Shown here: piece after piece, positions 49,419-59,544 of the stretch | Numbering within the stretch: position 1 is the stretch's first letter | How the letters are laid out: the number at the start of each line of letters is the position of its first letter | Origin: Trujillonella endophytica | GTDB lineage: Bacteria > Actinomycetota > Actinomycetes > Mycobacteriales > Geodermatophilaceae | Length of the DNA stretch: 64,000 nucleotides | NCBI RefSeq assembly: GCF_900110555.1 | Contig: NZ_FOEE01000010.1 | Span: forward strand, 62,001-126,000 | Direction of reading: 5' to 3' | Notes under the pieces: model-generated | The model's database searches: none | What the model saw: only the letters and a program-made list of their open reading frames with translations | What the model was told of the DNA's origin: nothing | Made by a program: the position numbers and the translations under genes

Positions 49419-50345
49419 GTGCTGGAGTTCGACGGGCTCTACAAGAGCTACGGGGACAACCGCGTCCTGGAGGGGGTCGGCTTCGCCGTCGCGGCGGGGT
49501 CGATGTTCGGGTTCTGCGGCGCCAACGGCGCCGGCAAGACGACGACGATGCGCATCGCGCTCGGCCTGGCCCGCGCCGACGCCGGCGAGGTGCGCTGGCG
49601 CGGCGTCCCGCTCGACGCCGCGATCCGGCGCCGCATCGGCTACATGCCGGAGGAGCGCGGGCTCTATCCGAAGATGCGGGTCGGCGAGCAGCTGACCTAC
49701 TTCGCCCGGCTGCACGGGCTGGACGCCGCCGCGGCCGCCCGCGCCGCGGAGCACTGGGCCGAGCGGCTGGGCCTGGGCGCCCGGCGCAAGGACGCCGTCG
49801 AGAAGCTGTCGCTGGGCAACCAGCAGCGGGTGCAGCTCGCCGCGGCCCTGGTCAGCCGGCCCGAGGTGCTGATCCTCGACGAGCCGTTCTCCGGGCTGGA
49901 CCCGGTCGGCGTCGACTCGCTGGCCGAGGCGCTGCTCGAGCAGTGCCGCGATGGCGTCCCGGTCGTGTTCTCCAGCCACCAGCTGGACCTGGTCGAGCGC
50001 CTGTGCGACTCCGTCGGCATCCTCGCCCGCGGCCGCATCGTCGCCAGCGGGACGGTCGAGGAGCTGCGCCGCCGGGAGGCCGGCAGGCTGCTGCGCGTCG
50101 TCGTCCCGGACGCGCCGCAGGGCTGGGCGGCGAGCGTCCCCGGCGTGCGGGTGGTCTCCCAGCAGGCCGGGGACACCCTGCTCGAGCTCGCGGCCGGCAC
50201 CGACGACCAGGTGGTCCTCGCCGCCGGGCTGCGCACCGGCCGCGTCACCCACTTCGCCTGGCGCGAGCCCACGCTGGTCGAGCTGTTCCGGGAGGCGGTC
50301 GCCGACCCGGCGCCGTCGGTCGATCCCGCGGAGGTCGCCGCGTGA
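49419..50345 (+). CDS. ABC transporter ATP-binding protein (NatA-like)
   Basis: A 308-residue subunit. Walker A GANGAGKTTT near 38-47, Q-loop YMPEERGLYP near 80 and signature LSLGNQQRV near 131, with Walker B VLILDEPFSGLDP near 151 and switch His in FSSHQLD near 187. The extra C-terminal 100 residues are a DUF4162-like regulatory domain. Couples to the permease by GTGA. GTG start with GAGGGGAA upstream. Confidence 0.92.
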   Translation: MLEFDGLYKSYGDNRVLEGVGFAVAAGSMFGFCGANGAGKTTTMRIALGLARADAGEVRWRGVPLDAAIRRRIGYMPEERGLYPKMRVGEQLTYFARLHGLDAAAAARAAEHWAERLGLGARRKDAVEKLSLGNQQRVQLAAALVSRPEVLILDEPFSGLDPVGVDSLAEALLEQCRDGVPVVFSSHQLDLVERLCDSVGILARGRIVASGTVEELRRREAGRLLRVVVPDAPQGWAASVPGVRVVSQQAGDTLLELAAGTDDQVVLAAGLRTGRVTHFAWREPTLVELFREAVADPAPSVDPAEVAA

Positions 50346-51553
50346 GCGACCCCGGGACCGCCGGCGACGGGCGGGGGCAGAAGGCGCTCGGCAGCGCCGC
50401 GCTGGTCCGGCTCGTCGCCGGCCGCGAGATCTCCACCCGCCTGCGGGACAAGAACTTCATCATCAGCTCGATCGTGATCATCGTGATCCTGATCGGGGTC
50501 ATGGTGTTCCAGGTCGTCGTGGGTGCCGGGGAGGACGAGGGCCGCGTGGGCGTGGTCGGCGACGCCTCCGCGCTCGGCCCGGCGATCGAGGCGCAGGGGG
50601 AGGCCGCCGGCGTCGACGTCACGATCGTCGGGTTCGACGACGACGCCGCCGCCCGGCAGGCGGTGGAGGACGGCGACGTCGACGGCGCCCTCGTCGGCGG
50701 CACCGGCGGGGCCCCGCAGCTGCTCGTCGACGACCGCGACCCGACGACGGAGGCGGTCGTCACCGGGGCGGTGGCCGCGGTGGCGCTCGCCGACCGGCTG
50801 GCCGAGGCCGGGGTCGACGTCTCGGGCCTCCCGCAGGTCTCCGTCACCTCCCTCGCGGGCGGGGACGACGACAGCCAGCAGATCGTCGTCGCCATCATCG
50901 GCGTCGGGCTCCTGTACGGGCTGCTGATCCTCTTCGGCCAGTTCGTGGCCCAGGGCGTGGTCGAGGAGAAGTCCAGCCGGGTGGTCGAGCTGCTGCTGGC
51001 CACGATGCGGCCCTGGCAGCTGCTCGCCGGGAAGATCGCCGGCCTGGGCGTGCTGGGGCTGGCGCAGATCGTCGTCATCGGGATCGTCGGGGTGGTCGGC
51101 GCGCTCGCCTTCGACGTCGTCGACGTGCCCGGTGACCTGATCGGCACGGTGGTCTCGGTGGTGCTGTGGTTCGTGCTGGGCTACGCCTTCTACGCCTCGG
51201 TGTTCGCCGTCGCCGCGTCGCTGGTCAGCCGCCAGGAGGACCTGGGCAGCGTGCTCACCCCGACCACGCTCGTGCTCGTGGCCGGCTTCTTCGTCGGCAT
51301 CCAGGCCGCGACCGATCCCGACAGCACCCTGGCGACGGCCACCTCGTTCGTGCCGGGGCTGTCGCCGCTGGTCATGCCGGTGCGGCAGGCCGCGGGCGAG
51401 GCCGCGGCCTGGGAGGTCGCCCTCGCCGTCGTCCTCATGCTCGTCGCGGTCGCCCTCGTGGTCCGGCTGGGCGGGCGGGTCTACGCCGGGGCGCTCCTGC
51501 GCACCAGTGGCCGGACGAAGCTGCGGGAGGCCCTGCGCGCCGAGCGGGCCTGA
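50342..51553 (+). CDS. ABC-2 exporter permease (NatB-like)
   Basis: A 403-residue permease. One N-terminal helix (NFIISSIVIIVILIGVMVFQ, about 38-57), a soluble extracytoplasmic domain of about 120 residues (GRVGVVGDASALGPAIEAQ), and five C-terminal helices with QGVVEEKSSRVVELLLATM near 201-219. This layout is that of NatB/YhaP sodium or drug exporters. Substrate unknown. GTGA overlap with the ATPase gene. Confidence 0.9.
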   Translation: MSDPGTAGDGRGQKALGSAALVRLVAGREISTRLRDKNFIISSIVIIVILIGVMVFQVVVGAGEDEGRVGVVGDASALGPAIEAQGEAAGVDVTIVGFDDDAAARQAVEDGDVDGALVGGTGGAPQLLVDDRDPTTEAVVTGAVAAVALADRLAEAGVDVSGLPQVSVTSLAGGDDDSQQIVVAIIGVGLLYGLLILFGQFVAQGVVEEKSSRVVELLLATMRPWQLLAGKIAGLGVLGLAQIVVIGIVGVVGALAFDVVDVPGDLIGTVVSVVLWFVLGYAFYASVFAVAASLVSRQEDLGSVLTPTTLVLVAGFFVGIQAATDPDSTLATATSFVPGLSPLVMPVRQAAGEAAAWEVALAVVLMLVAVALVVRLGGRVYAGALLRTSGRTKLREALRAERA

Positions 51554-51601
51554 CCCGGCGCCGGGGCGGGTGCGCCGGCGCGGGTCGGGGGCCGGTTCGG
51601 G

Positions 51602-52066
51602 TCAGGCCGGGGCCTCGGCGGTCGAGGCCGCCAGCTCCTCGGGACCCTGCTGCGCCGCGGCCCGGTCCATCCACATGATCTGCCAGCCGTGGCCGTCGAG
51701 GTCGTAGAAGCTGCGCGAGCACATGAAGCCGTAGTCCTCCAGGTCGTCCACCTCCACGCCGCCGGCGGCCACCGCGGCCGCGGTGACCGAGTCGACCTCC
51801 TCGCGGGAGGAGACGCTGAAGCAGTAGAGCGCCAGCGTGTGCGTGCGGGGATCGGCCATCGGCAGCTTGGCGAACTCCCGGAACTTCTCGTGGCCCAGCA
51901 GCATGACGCTGGCGCCCTCGCCGATCGCCATGCAGGCGGCGGTCTCGTCGGTGAAGGTCGGGTCGAAGCCGAACCCGAGCGCCGTGAAGAACGCCTTGCT
52001 GCGCTCCACGTCGGCGACGGGCAGGTTGACGAACAGGGTGCGGCCGGGGTGGGCGGGAGCGGTCAC
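51602..52066 (-). CDS. VOC family protein
   Basis: A 154-residue glyoxalase-fold protein beginning TLFVNLPVADVERSKAFFTA. Second module DDLEDYGFMCSRSFYDLDGH, then WQIMWMD; metal-site residues are partly kept (Glu/His at DGHGWQ). GTG at 52066 with GGAG upstream. Convergent with the ABC permease. Confidence 0.82.
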   Translation of the reverse strand: MTAPAHPGRTLFVNLPVADVERSKAFFTALGFGFDPTFTDETAACMAIGEGASVMLLGHEKFREFAKLPMADPRTHTLALYCFSVSSREEVDSVTAAAVAAGGVEVDDLEDYGFMCSRSFYDLDGHGWQIMWMDRAAAQQGPEELAASTAEAPA

Positions 52067-52199
52067 GGGGGTCTCCGGGAGAGAGGACGACGGGTACGTC
52101 CGGAGAGACGGGCCGAGCCGGCGGAACTCATCGGTGGAGCCCGGTGCATGACCGCCCCGCGCCCGATTGGGTGCTCTCCGCCCCGGGTAGCCGCCGCCC

Positions 52200-53180
52200 A
52201 TGGCGATGCAGCTGGGCTACACGATGATGACCGAGCAGGCCGGTCCACGGGAGCTGGTGGGGCACGTGGTCGGGGCCGAGGAGGCCGGCTTCGACTTCGC
52301 CGTCAGCAGCGACCACTTCTTCCCCTGGCTGGAGGAGATGGGCCACTCGCCCAACGCCTGGGTCACTCTCGGCGCCGCCGCCCAGGCCACCAGCCGCATC
52401 CCGCTGATGACCTACGTGACCTGCCCGATCCTGCGCTACCACCCCGTGGTCGTGGCCCAGCAGGCCGCGACGCTGCAGATCCTGTCCGGAGGCCGGTTCA
52501 CCCTCGGCATCGGTGCCGGGGAGAACCTCAACGAGCACGTCGTGGGCGCCGGGTGGCCGCCGGCCGACGTCCGTCACGAGATGCTCGTCGAGGCGCTGCA
52601 GGTCATCCGCGAGCTGTTCGACGGCGAGGGGCACGTCAACTTCCGCGGCGACCACTTCGACGTCGAGTCGGCCCGGCTGTGGGACCTGCCGGAGAAGCGG
52701 GTGCCGATCGGGGTCGCCGTCTCCGGGGAGCAGTCCTGCGGCATCGCCGGCGAGCTCGGCGACGCGATGGTCGCCACCGAGCCGCGCACCGAGCTGGGGG
52801 AGTGGTTCGACGACGCCGGCGGGGTCGGCAAGCCGCGGATCGCGCAGATGCCCCTCAGCTACGACACCGACCGCGACGCGGCGATCGAGCGGGCCCACCG
52901 GCTGTTCCGCTGGTTCGGCCTCGGCTGGAAGGTCAACGCGGAGCTGCCCGGCCCGCCGGCCTTCGAAGCGGCCAGCCAGTTCGTCCGTCCCGAGGACGTC
53001 GCCGGCAGCATCCCGTGCGGCGCCGACGTCGACGCGGTGATCGAGGCCGCGCAGGAGTACGCGCACGCCGGGTTCACCCACCTGGCGCTGGTGCAGATCG
53101 GCGGCGACGCCCAGCAGCCCTACCTCGAGTGGGCGCAGCGGGAGCTGATGCCGGCCTGGCGGAAGGCCTTCGGGGACTGA
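52200..53180 (+). CDS. F420-dependent LLM-class oxidoreductase
   Basis: A 326-residue bacterial-luciferase-fold enzyme of the TIGR03557 (G6PDH-like) type. LGYTMMTEQAGPRELVGHV at the N-terminus, SSDHFFPWLEEMGHSPNAW near 36-54 (cofactor face, His-Phe), and GIGAGENLNEHVVG near 103-116. The cofactor is probably F420, since the family is confined to F420 makers. Substrate may be a sugar phosphate or alcohol. ATG at 52200. Confidence 0.87.
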   Translation: MAMQLGYTMMTEQAGPRELVGHVVGAEEAGFDFAVSSDHFFPWLEEMGHSPNAWVTLGAAAQATSRIPLMTYVTCPILRYHPVVVAQQAATLQILSGGRFTLGIGAGENLNEHVVGAGWPPADVRHEMLVEALQVIRELFDGEGHVNFRGDHFDVESARLWDLPEKRVPIGVAVSGEQSCGIAGELGDAMVATEPRTELGEWFDDAGGVGKPRIAQMPLSYDTDRDAAIERAHRLFRWFGLGWKVNAELPGPPAFEAASQFVRPEDVAGSIPCGADVDAVIEAAQEYAHAGFTHLALVQIGGDAQQPYLEWAQRELMPAWRKAFGD

Positions 53181-53272
53181 GCGGTGCCCCCCGCCGACGG
53201 GGGAGACACGATCGGGTCAGGTCACCACCACGGAGGACGCCGAGGTGGGGACCGGCATCGCACCATGGCCGC

Positions 53273-54031
53273 ATGACCGAGGACCCGGACGAGCGCCTCC
53301 GGCAGCTGCCGGCCGCCGACGCGCGCGCACTCATCGCCCTCGGCCGCGAGCTGGTCGGTGCCGACCGTCTGCCGGAGGCGGAGGAGTGCTTCCGCCGCGC
53401 CGCGGCACTGGGCAGCGCGGTGGCGGCGTTCGCACTCGGCAACGCCCTCGCCGCGCAGGAGCGCTGGAGCGAGGCGAGCGTGGCGTACGAGGCCGCCTTG
53501 GCCGGCGGCGAGGCGCACGCGTGGCGCACGCTCGGTCACGTGCTCGAGGAGATGGGCGACGACGCGGGAGCGCTCGCCGCCTGGCGGGGGGCGGCCGACG
53601 CGGGGGACGCCCACGCCGCGGCGGTGCTCGCCTGCCGGGAGTGGTGCCGCACCCAGGACCCGGCGCTCGAGGACGCGCTGCGGGCGGGGGCGGACCTGTT
53701 CCCGCCGGCGCGGGCGGACCTGGCCGACCTGCTGCGGGAGACCGACCGCGCGGTCGAGGCCCGCTTCGTGCTCGAGGTCGGCGCCAAGCGCGGCGAGGCG
53801 GTGGCCTGGCTGCCGCTGGGCAACCTCTACTGCGACGAGCTGGGCGACGACGAGGCGGCCGAGGAGGCCTACCGCAGCGGCATCGCCGCCGGCGACGTCC
53901 GCTGCCACCACAACCTCGGCGTGCTGCTGGTCGGCCGCGGTGACCACGAGGGCGCCGCGGAGCAGTTCGGCATCGGTGCCGAGGCCGGCGACGAGCTGGC
54001 CATGGCCGCGCTGCGCCTGTTCCAGGACTGA
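53273..54031 (+). CDS. Sel1/TPR-like repeat protein
   Basis: A 252-residue all-helical protein built from about six 34-36-residue units, e.g. EECFRRAAALGSAVAAFALG, EAYRSGIAAGDVRCHHNLGV and AEQFGIGAEAGDELAMAALR. No signal peptide or membrane segment, so probably a cytoplasmic adaptor. The partner is unknown. Followed by a 62-bp palindrome. Confidence 0.8.
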   Translation: MTEDPDERLRQLPAADARALIALGRELVGADRLPEAEECFRRAAALGSAVAAFALGNALAAQERWSEASVAYEAALAGGEAHAWRTLGHVLEEMGDDAGALAAWRGAADAGDAHAAAVLACREWCRTQDPALEDALRAGADLFPPARADLADLLRETDRAVEARFVLEVGAKRGEAVAWLPLGNLYCDELGDDEAAEEAYRSGIAAGDVRCHHNLGVLLVGRGDHEGAAEQFGIGAEAGDELAMAALRLFQD

Positions 54032-54084
54032 GGAAGGACCGGCGTCGTCCGGACGCGGCTCCTGGCGGCCCCGGCGGCACGCCT

Positions 54085-54146
54085 TGCGGGTGTTCCTCGC
54101 GCGTTGCCGGCTCTGCAGGACCGCCGACGCGCGAGCAACACCCGCA
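54085..54146. terminator. 62-bp palindrome between convergent genes
   Basis: Arms start TGCGGGTGTTCCTCGCGCGT and end ACGCGCGAGCAACACCCGCA with one mismatch, extended by CCGG/CCGC pairing. Unrelated in sequence to the repeat at 13158. Suits a bidirectional terminator or a REP element. Confidence 0.65.
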
Positions 54147-54158
54147 TCGGGGGCCGGG

Positions 54159-54554
54159 CTAGGCGAGGTTCAGCTGCCAGGAGACGCCGAACCTGTCGTT
54201 GACCCAGGCGAAGCGGGTGCTGAAGCCGTAGTCGCCGACCGGCATCAGCACGCCGCCGCCCTCGGACAGGCCCGCGAACAGCCGGTCGAGCTCCTCGGCC
54301 GACTCCACGTCGACGAAGACCGAGAAGGACGGCGTGAACGTGAAGTCGTGCACCGGCGGGCTGTCGAAGCAGCGGAACACCTGGCCGGCGATGGAGAAGG
54401 TGGCCTGCTCCACCGTGCCCTCCGCGCCCGCGCCGCCGGGCCCGAAGCGGGTGAGGGTGAGCACCTCGGCGTCGTCGAACAGCGACGTGTAGAGCTCCAG
54501 GGCGCGCTCGGCGTCGCCGGTGAACATCAGGAACGGGGTCACCTGCTTCGGCAT
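54159..54554 (-). CDS. PhnB/3-demethylubiquinone-type VOC protein
   Basis: A 131-residue protein of the PF06983 VOC subgroup: TPFLMFTGDAERALELYTSL at the N-terminus, FTFTPSFSVFVDVESAEELD in the middle, and FAWVNDRFGVSWQLNL at the C-terminus. Activity unknown; members are often called 3-demethylubiquinone methyltransferase-like without evidence of that activity. Confidence 0.85.
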   Translation of the reverse strand: MPKQVTPFLMFTGDAERALELYTSLFDDAEVLTLTRFGPGGAGAEGTVEQATFSIAGQVFRCFDSPPVHDFTFTPSFSVFVDVESAEELDRLFAGLSEGGGVLMPVGDYGFSTRFAWVNDRFGVSWQLNLA

Positions 54555-54592
54555 GGCGGCAGGCTACCGGCGCCCCCCGACGGTCGGGGCTC

Positions 54593-55522
54593 TCAGGTGA
54601 GCTGGCGCAGGCCGTCGAGCGGACCGCGGTAGACCGCCGCCGCCGGGCCGGTCACCCCGGGCCGCGCCGTGAACAGCCGCCCGGCCAGGGGCTGCGCCGC
54701 CCGGTCGGCCGCGGACATCCCCTCCGCCGACGTGGTCACCACCAGCAGGTCCCGGCCGGCGCCGGCGAAGCAGCAGGCCGAGGTCTGCGCCACCGGCACC
54801 TCGACGACCGCGAGCAGGTCGCCCTCGGGGGAGTACCGGCGCACCTGCCCGGCTCCCCACAGCGCCGTCCAGAGGCAGCCGTCGTCGTCGACGGTGAGCC
54901 CGTCGGCCACGCCGGCGTCGTCGCCGAACTCGAGCAGCACCCGGCCCCGCGCAGGCGTCCCCGTGGCGACGTCGTAGTCGAACGCCGACAGCAGCCCCGG
55001 GCCGGAGTCGGCCAGGTAGAGCGTGCTGCCGTCGGGTGACCAGCCGAGCCCGTTGGAGACGGTCAGCCCGTCGAGCAGCGTGCGCACGGTGCCGTCGAGG
55101 TCGAGGCAGTACAGCGCGCCGGCGCCCGGGCGCTGGTCGAAGGCCATGGTGCCGGCGAGGAACCGGCCCGCCGGATCGCACGCGGCGTCGTTCATCCGGG
55201 TGCCACCGGACCCCTCGGAGCCGCCCTCACCGGCGAGCTCGAGCAGCACGCGGGCGGCGCCGTCCTCGGCGAGAGCGCTGAACCCGCCGCCGGCGGCCAG
55301 CAGCCACCCCCCGGCCGCGACCGGGGCCACGGCGCCGACGGTGTCGCCGCCGTGGTGCGCGGCGCGCTCGGTGAGGTCGCCGTCGGGCCCGACGGCCGCG
55401 CGGCGCAGCAGCCCGGCGGGGATGTCGACCCACAGCAGTTCGGCGCGGGCGGCGTCCCACCGCGGCCCCTCCCCGTGCGCGGCGGCGGGCGGAGCGGCGG
55501 CGGTCGCGGTCAGGCGCTGCAT
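54593..55522 (-). CDS. SMP-30/gluconolactonase-like protein
   Basis: A 309-residue six-bladed beta-propeller lactonase. Metal residues: Glu in HGEGPRWD near 16, Asn in [14 protein letters not shown] near 100, Asn in [11 protein letters not shown] near 149 and Asp in [11 protein letters not shown] near 201. All four are present, implying activity on a sugar lactone or similar. ATG 55522 with GGAGG upstream. Divergent from ppc. Confidence 0.88.
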   Translation of the reverse strand: MQRLTATAAAPPAAAHGEGPRWDAARAELLWVDIPAGLLRRAAVGPDGDLTERAAHHGGDTVGAVAPVAAGGWLLAAGGGFSALAEDGAARVLLELAGEGGSEGSGGTRMNDAACDPAGRFLAGTMAFDQRPGAGALYCLDLDGTVRTLLDGLTVSNGLGWSPDGSTLYLADSGPGLLSAFDYDVATGTPARGRVLLEFGDDAGVADGLTVDDDGCLWTALWGAGQVRRYSPEGDLLAVVEVPVAQTSACCFAGAGRDLLVVTTSAEGMSAADRAAQPLAGRLFTARPGVTGPAAAVYRGPLDGLRQLT

Positions 55523-55566
55523 ACCGACGTCCTCCCCACGACACCCGCTCGTCACACGGACGGCGG

Positions 55567-55572
55567 CATACT
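55567..55572 (+). promoter_or_regulatory. -10 box for ppc
   Basis: CATACT ends 6 bases before the ATG at 55579, again consistent with a leaderless mRNA. Confidence 0.5.
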
Positions 55573-55578
55573 CCCGCC

Positions 55579-58374
55579 ATGTCCGAAGCCACCGTGGACG
55601 TCGCCGACCTCCGACAGCACGGCCGGACGGAGGATCCGGGCGCAGAGGCACCGCTGCGCGAGGACATCCGGCTGCTGGGCCGGGTGCTGGGCGAGGTGAT
55701 CGCCGAGCAGTCCGGCGACGAGGTGCTGGAGCTGGTCGAGAGCACCCGCGTGGCCGCCTTCGGGGTGCGCCGGTCCGACGTCGACCGCGCCGAGCTCGCC
55801 GACCAGCTCAGCGGGCTCGACGTCCGGGCGGCCAACCACGTGATCCGGGCGTTCAGCCACTTCTCCCTGCTGGCCAACCTGGCCGAGGACATCCACCACG
55901 AGCGGCGCCGGCGGTTCCACCGGCGCAGCGGCTCGCCGCCGCAGCCGGGCAGTCTCGCCGCCACCTTCGGCATCCTGGACGCCGCCGGACTCGACGCCGA
56001 CGCGGTCGCCGACGCGCTGACCGGGGCGCTGGTGGTCCCCGTGGTCACCGCGCACCCGACCGAGGTGCGGCGCAAGACCATCTCCCAGGTGCAGCGCCAG
56101 GTCACCGAGCTCATCCGCCACCGGGACCGGTCGACCGAGGACCTCGGCGCGGACCCCGAGTGGGCCGGCCGGCTGTGGCGGGCGGTGCTCACCCTGTGGC
56201 AGACCGCCCTGCTGCGGCTGTCGCGGCTGCGGCTGTCCGACGAGATCGACGAGGCGCTGCGCTACTACGAGCTCTCGCTGTTCGAGGTCATCCCGGCCGT
56301 CAACGCCGAGCTGCGCCGCGCCCTCCGGCAGCGCTGGCCCGACGTGGGGCCGACCCGGCCGATGCTGCAGCCGGGGTCCTGGATCGGCGGCGACCGGGAC
56401 GGCAACCCGTTCGTCACCGCCGACGCCGTCCGCCGGGCGACCAGCCGCCAGGCCGAGACGGCGCTGGGCCACCACCTCGCCGAGCTGGTGACGCTGCGCG
56501 ACGAGCTCTCGATGTCCGACCGGCTGGTCACCCCGACGCACGAGCTCTACCAGCTGGCCGACGCCTCCCGCGACGAGTCGCCGTTCCGCGCCGACGAGCC
56601 CTACCGGCGGGCGCTCATCGGGGTGCACGCACGGCTGGCCGCCACCGCGCGCCGGGTGCTGGGCCGCGTGCCCGGCGCCGCCCCGGCGGGGGAGCGGGAG
56701 CCCTACGACGGCCCGGCCGAGCTGCTCGCCGACCTCGCGGTCGTGGACGCCTCGCTGCGCAGCCACGGCGCCGGTGCGCTGGCCGACGACCGGCTGACCC
56801 GGCTGCGCGAGGCGGTCGAGGTGTTCGGCTTCCACCTGTGCGGCCTGGACATGCGGCAGAACTCCGCGATCCACGAGGAGGTGCTCGGCGAGCTGCTGGC
56901 CTGGGCCGGCGTCTGCGACGACTACGCCGCGCAGGACGAGGCGACCCGGGTGGAGCTGCTCGCCGGCGAGCTCCGGCTGCGCCGCCCCCTGGTCCGCCCG
57001 GACGCCGAGCTGTCCGAGCTGGCCCGCGGCGAGCTGGACCTGCTGCACGCGGCGGCCGAGCAGGTGGCGCTGCTCGGCCCGCAGGCGATCCCCAACTACG
57101 TGATCAGCATGTGCGAGTCGGTCAGCGACGTGCTCGAGGTCGCCGTCCTGCTCAAGGAGGTCGGGCTGCTGGAGCTCGACGCCTCCGGCCGCCCTTCCTG
57201 CCCCGTGGGCATCTCGCCGCTGTTCGAGACGATCGACGACCTGCAGGGCGCCGGCGCGACGATGACCGCGGTGCTGCACCAGCCGCTCTACCGCGACCTG
57301 GTCGCGGCCCGGGGCGACCAGCAGGAGGTCATGCTCGGCTACTCCGACAGCAACAAGGACGGCGGCTACCTCGCCGCCAACTGGGCGCTGTACCGGGCGG
57401 AGCTGGAGCTGGTGGAGGTCGCCCGCGCCGAGGGCGTCCGGCTGCGGCTGTTCCACGGCCGGGGCGGCACCGTCGGCCGCGGCGGCGGGCCCAGCTACGA
57501 GGCGATCCGGGCGCAGCCGCCGGGCGCGGTCGCCGGCTCGCTGCGGATCACCGAGCAGGGCGAGGTCATCGCCGCCAAGTACGCCGACCCGGACCTGGCC
57601 CGGCGCAACCTCGAGGCGCTCGTTGCCGCCACGCTGGAGGCGAGCCTGCTCGACATCGAGGGCCTGGGCGACGGCGCCGACGAGGCCTACACGCTGCTCG
57701 ACGAGCTCGCCGGCCGGGCCCGGCAGGCCTACGGCGCCCTGGTGCACGAGACGCCGGGGTTCGTGGAGTGGTTCCGCGCCGCGACGCCGATCCGCGAGCT
57801 GGGCGAGCTGAACATCGGCAGCCGCCCGCCGTCGCGCAAGGCCGGCGACAGCATCGCCGACCTGCGGGCCATCCCGTGGGTGTTCAGCTGGTCGCAGGCC
57901 CGGATCATGCTGCCGGGCTGGTACGGCACCGGCTCGGCGCTGGAGTCGTGGATCGGCGGCGACGAGGGCCGGCTGGACCGGTTGCGGGAGCTGCACCGGC
58001 GCTGGCCGTTCCTGCGCTCGGTGCTGTCCAACATGGGCATGGTCCTGGCCAAGACCGACCTCGGCCTGGCCGCCCGCTACGCCGGGCTGGTGCCCGACGA
58101 GGAGCTCCGCGCGCGGGTGTTCGACCAGATCACCGCCGAGCACGAGCGGACCTGCCGGATGCTGCTGGCGGTCACCGGGGACGACGCGCTGCTCGCCGAC
58201 AACCCCTCGCTGGCCCGCTCGATCCGCAACCGGTTCCCCTACCTCGAGCCGCTGCACCACCTGCAGGTCGAGATGCTGCGCCGCCGCCGCGAGGGCGACG
58301 ACGACGAGCTCGTCCGCCGCAACATCCAGCTGACCATCAACGGCATCGCCACCGCGCTGCGCAACAGCGGCTGA
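55579..58374 (+). CDS. ppc: Phosphoenolpyruvate carboxylase
   Basis: A 931-residue anaplerotic enzyme making oxaloacetate from PEP and bicarbonate. Catalytic TAHPTEVRR near 157-165, [10 protein letters not shown] near 271, [11 protein letters not shown] near 589-599 and the mobile loop [14 protein letters not shown] near 630-643 are all intact. C-terminus ends NSG (usually NTG). Allosteric arginines appear conserved. ATG with a -10 box 6 bases upstream. Its product feeds citrate synthase. Confidence 0.95.
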   Translation: MSEATVDVADLRQHGRTEDPGAEAPLREDIRLLGRVLGEVIAEQSGDEVLELVESTRVAAFGVRRSDVDRAELADQLSGLDVRAANHVIRAFSHFSLLANLAEDIHHERRRRFHRRSGSPPQPGSLAATFGILDAAGLDADAVADALTGALVVPVVTAHPTEVRRKTISQVQRQVTELIRHRDRSTEDLGADPEWAGRLWRAVLTLWQTALLRLSRLRLSDEIDEALRYYELSLFEVIPAVNAELRRALRQRWPDVGPTRPMLQPGSWIGGDRDGNPFVTADAVRRATSRQAETALGHHLAELVTLRDELSMSDRLVTPTHELYQLADASRDESPFRADEPYRRALIGVHARLAATARRVLGRVPGAAPAGEREPYDGPAELLADLAVVDASLRSHGAGALADDRLTRLREAVEVFGFHLCGLDMRQNSAIHEEVLGELLAWAGVCDDYAAQDEATRVELLAGELRLRRPLVRPDAELSELARGELDLLHAAAEQVALLGPQAIPNYVISMCESVSDVLEVAVLLKEVGLLELDASGRPSCPVGISPLFETIDDLQGAGATMTAVLHQPLYRDLVAARGDQQEVMLGYSDSNKDGGYLAANWALYRAELELVEVARAEGVRLRLFHGRGGTVGRGGGPSYEAIRAQPPGAVAGSLRITEQGEVIAAKYADPDLARRNLEALVAATLEASLLDIEGLGDGADEAYTLLDELAGRARQAYGALVHETPGFVEWFRAATPIRELGELNIGSRPPSRKAGDSIADLRAIPWVFSWSQARIMLPGWYGTGSALESWIGGDEGRLDRLRELHRRWPFLRSVLSNMGMVLAKTDLGLAARYAGLVPDEELRARVFDQITAEHERTCRMLLAVTGDDALLADNPSLARSIRNRFPYLEPLHHLQVEMLRRRREGDDDELVRRNIQLTINGIATALRNSG

Positions 58375-58381
58375 CCGGGCA

Positions 58382-59497
58382 GTGTCGACCGGCGTGGGGA
58401 GCGGGGGAGCGGCAGCTCCGGGGGTCGTCGTCGCGGCCACCGGTGGCGAGGTGCTGCACCGCGCGGCGGTGGACCTGGGGCTGGCCCCGGCGGCACTGGC
58501 GCCGGCCGTGAGCGACCCGGCGTATCGGGTGCTGGCCGGCGGCCCGGGGCAGGCGGTCCTGCTGCGCCGGCAGTGGACCGTCGAGGGGACGCCCGAGGCG
58601 GTGGTGCTCGCGGCCGCGGGCATGGGACCGGACTCCCCGGCGGTGCAGGCGACGGCCGCGGCCTGGGGCTGCGAGCGGGTGCGCGACCGCCCCGGCGGCC
58701 GCGGGGTGCTGCCCGTCGCCCCGCCACCGGCCACCGCGCCGCTGACCGAGCGGTTCCTCGCCTCCGCGGCGCTGGCCGCCACTCGGGTCGAGACGGCGGT
58801 GGCGCTGGCCCGGGGCACGGGCGAGGACCGGGTGAAGCTCGACGGCAGCCCGTCCCTGGCCGCCGACGAGGCCGCGCACACCGCCGCCGTCGGCGTGCTC
58901 GGCGCCCTGGGCGTGCCGGTGCTCAGCGAGGAGCGCCCCGACGTCGCCGTCGACCCGGACGGGCCGTGGATCGTGCTCGACCCGCTCGACGGCACCGGCA
59001 ACTTCCGCGCGGGTCTGCCGCCGTGGGCCTTCTCCGCCGGGCTGGTCCTGGCGGGGGAGCCGATCGCCGGGGTGGTCGTCGACCTCTCGTCGGGCCGCCG
59101 CTGGTCCGGTGCCGCGGGCGCCGGCGCCCGGCGCGACGACGTCCCGATCGCGCCGCGCCCGGGCACCACGGTCGTGGTCCCGAGCGCGCCGGGAGGCCGC
59201 GCGGTCGGGGTGCCGACCACCGCGCGCCGGATCCGCGTCACCGGCTGCACCGCGGTGGAGATCTGCCTGGTCGCCGACGGGTCGGCCGCGGGGTGGCACG
59301 ACCTGGACCGCTCCGGCACGCACGTGCACGACGTCGCCGGCGGGCTGGCCGTGCTCGCCGCCGCCGGCGGGGTGGCGCTGACCCAGGACGGCGAGCCGCT
59401 GCGCCTGCACCCCGACACCGGGATGCTCATCCGGTTCGCCGCCGCGGGAACGGCCGAGGCGACCCGGGAGCTCATGGCCGCCGTCGGCCCGCGCTGA
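58382..59497 (+). CDS. Inositol monophosphatase-family protein with N-terminal extension
   Basis: A 371-residue protein. The C-terminal 235 residues are an IMPase/CysQ-type phosphatase: KLDGSPSLAADEAA near 149-162, SEERP near 181 (Glu metal ligand), DPLDGTGNF near 199-207 and HVHDVAGGLAVLAAAGG near 316-332. The first 130 residues are an added Ala/Pro-rich module (RVLAGGPGQAVLLRRQW, then GMGPDSPAVQATAAAWG) not part of the usual fold. Substrate may be an inositol or nucleotide phosphate. GTG 7 bases after the ppc stop, so cotranscription is likely. Confidence 0.82.
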   Translation: MSTGVGSGGAAAPGVVVAATGGEVLHRAAVDLGLAPAALAPAVSDPAYRVLAGGPGQAVLLRRQWTVEGTPEAVVLAAAGMGPDSPAVQATAAAWGCERVRDRPGGRGVLPVAPPPATAPLTERFLASAALAATRVETAVALARGTGEDRVKLDGSPSLAADEAAHTAAVGVLGALGVPVLSEERPDVAVDPDGPWIVLDPLDGTGNFRAGLPPWAFSAGLVLAGEPIAGVVVDLSSGRRWSGAAGAGARRDDVPIAPRPGTTVVVPSAPGGRAVGVPTTARRIRVTGCTAVEICLVADGSAAGWHDLDRSGTHVHDVAGGLAVLAAAGGVALTQDGEPLRLHPDTGMLIRFAAAGTAEATRELMAAVGPR

Positions 59498-59511
59498 GCC
59501 GGCCCGGCCGG

Positions 59512-59537
59512 CGTCCCGAACGGGCCCGCCCGGGACG
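59512..59537. terminator. Hairpin between convergent genes
   Basis: Arms CGTCCCG and CGGGACG with a 12-base loop, between the phosphatase and FprA-type gene. Confidence 0.5.
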
Positions 59538-59544
59538 GGGCGGG

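Noticed and set aside
51554-51565. CCCGGCGCCGGG palindrome
   Set aside because: Too short and too GC-rich to be distinguished from background.
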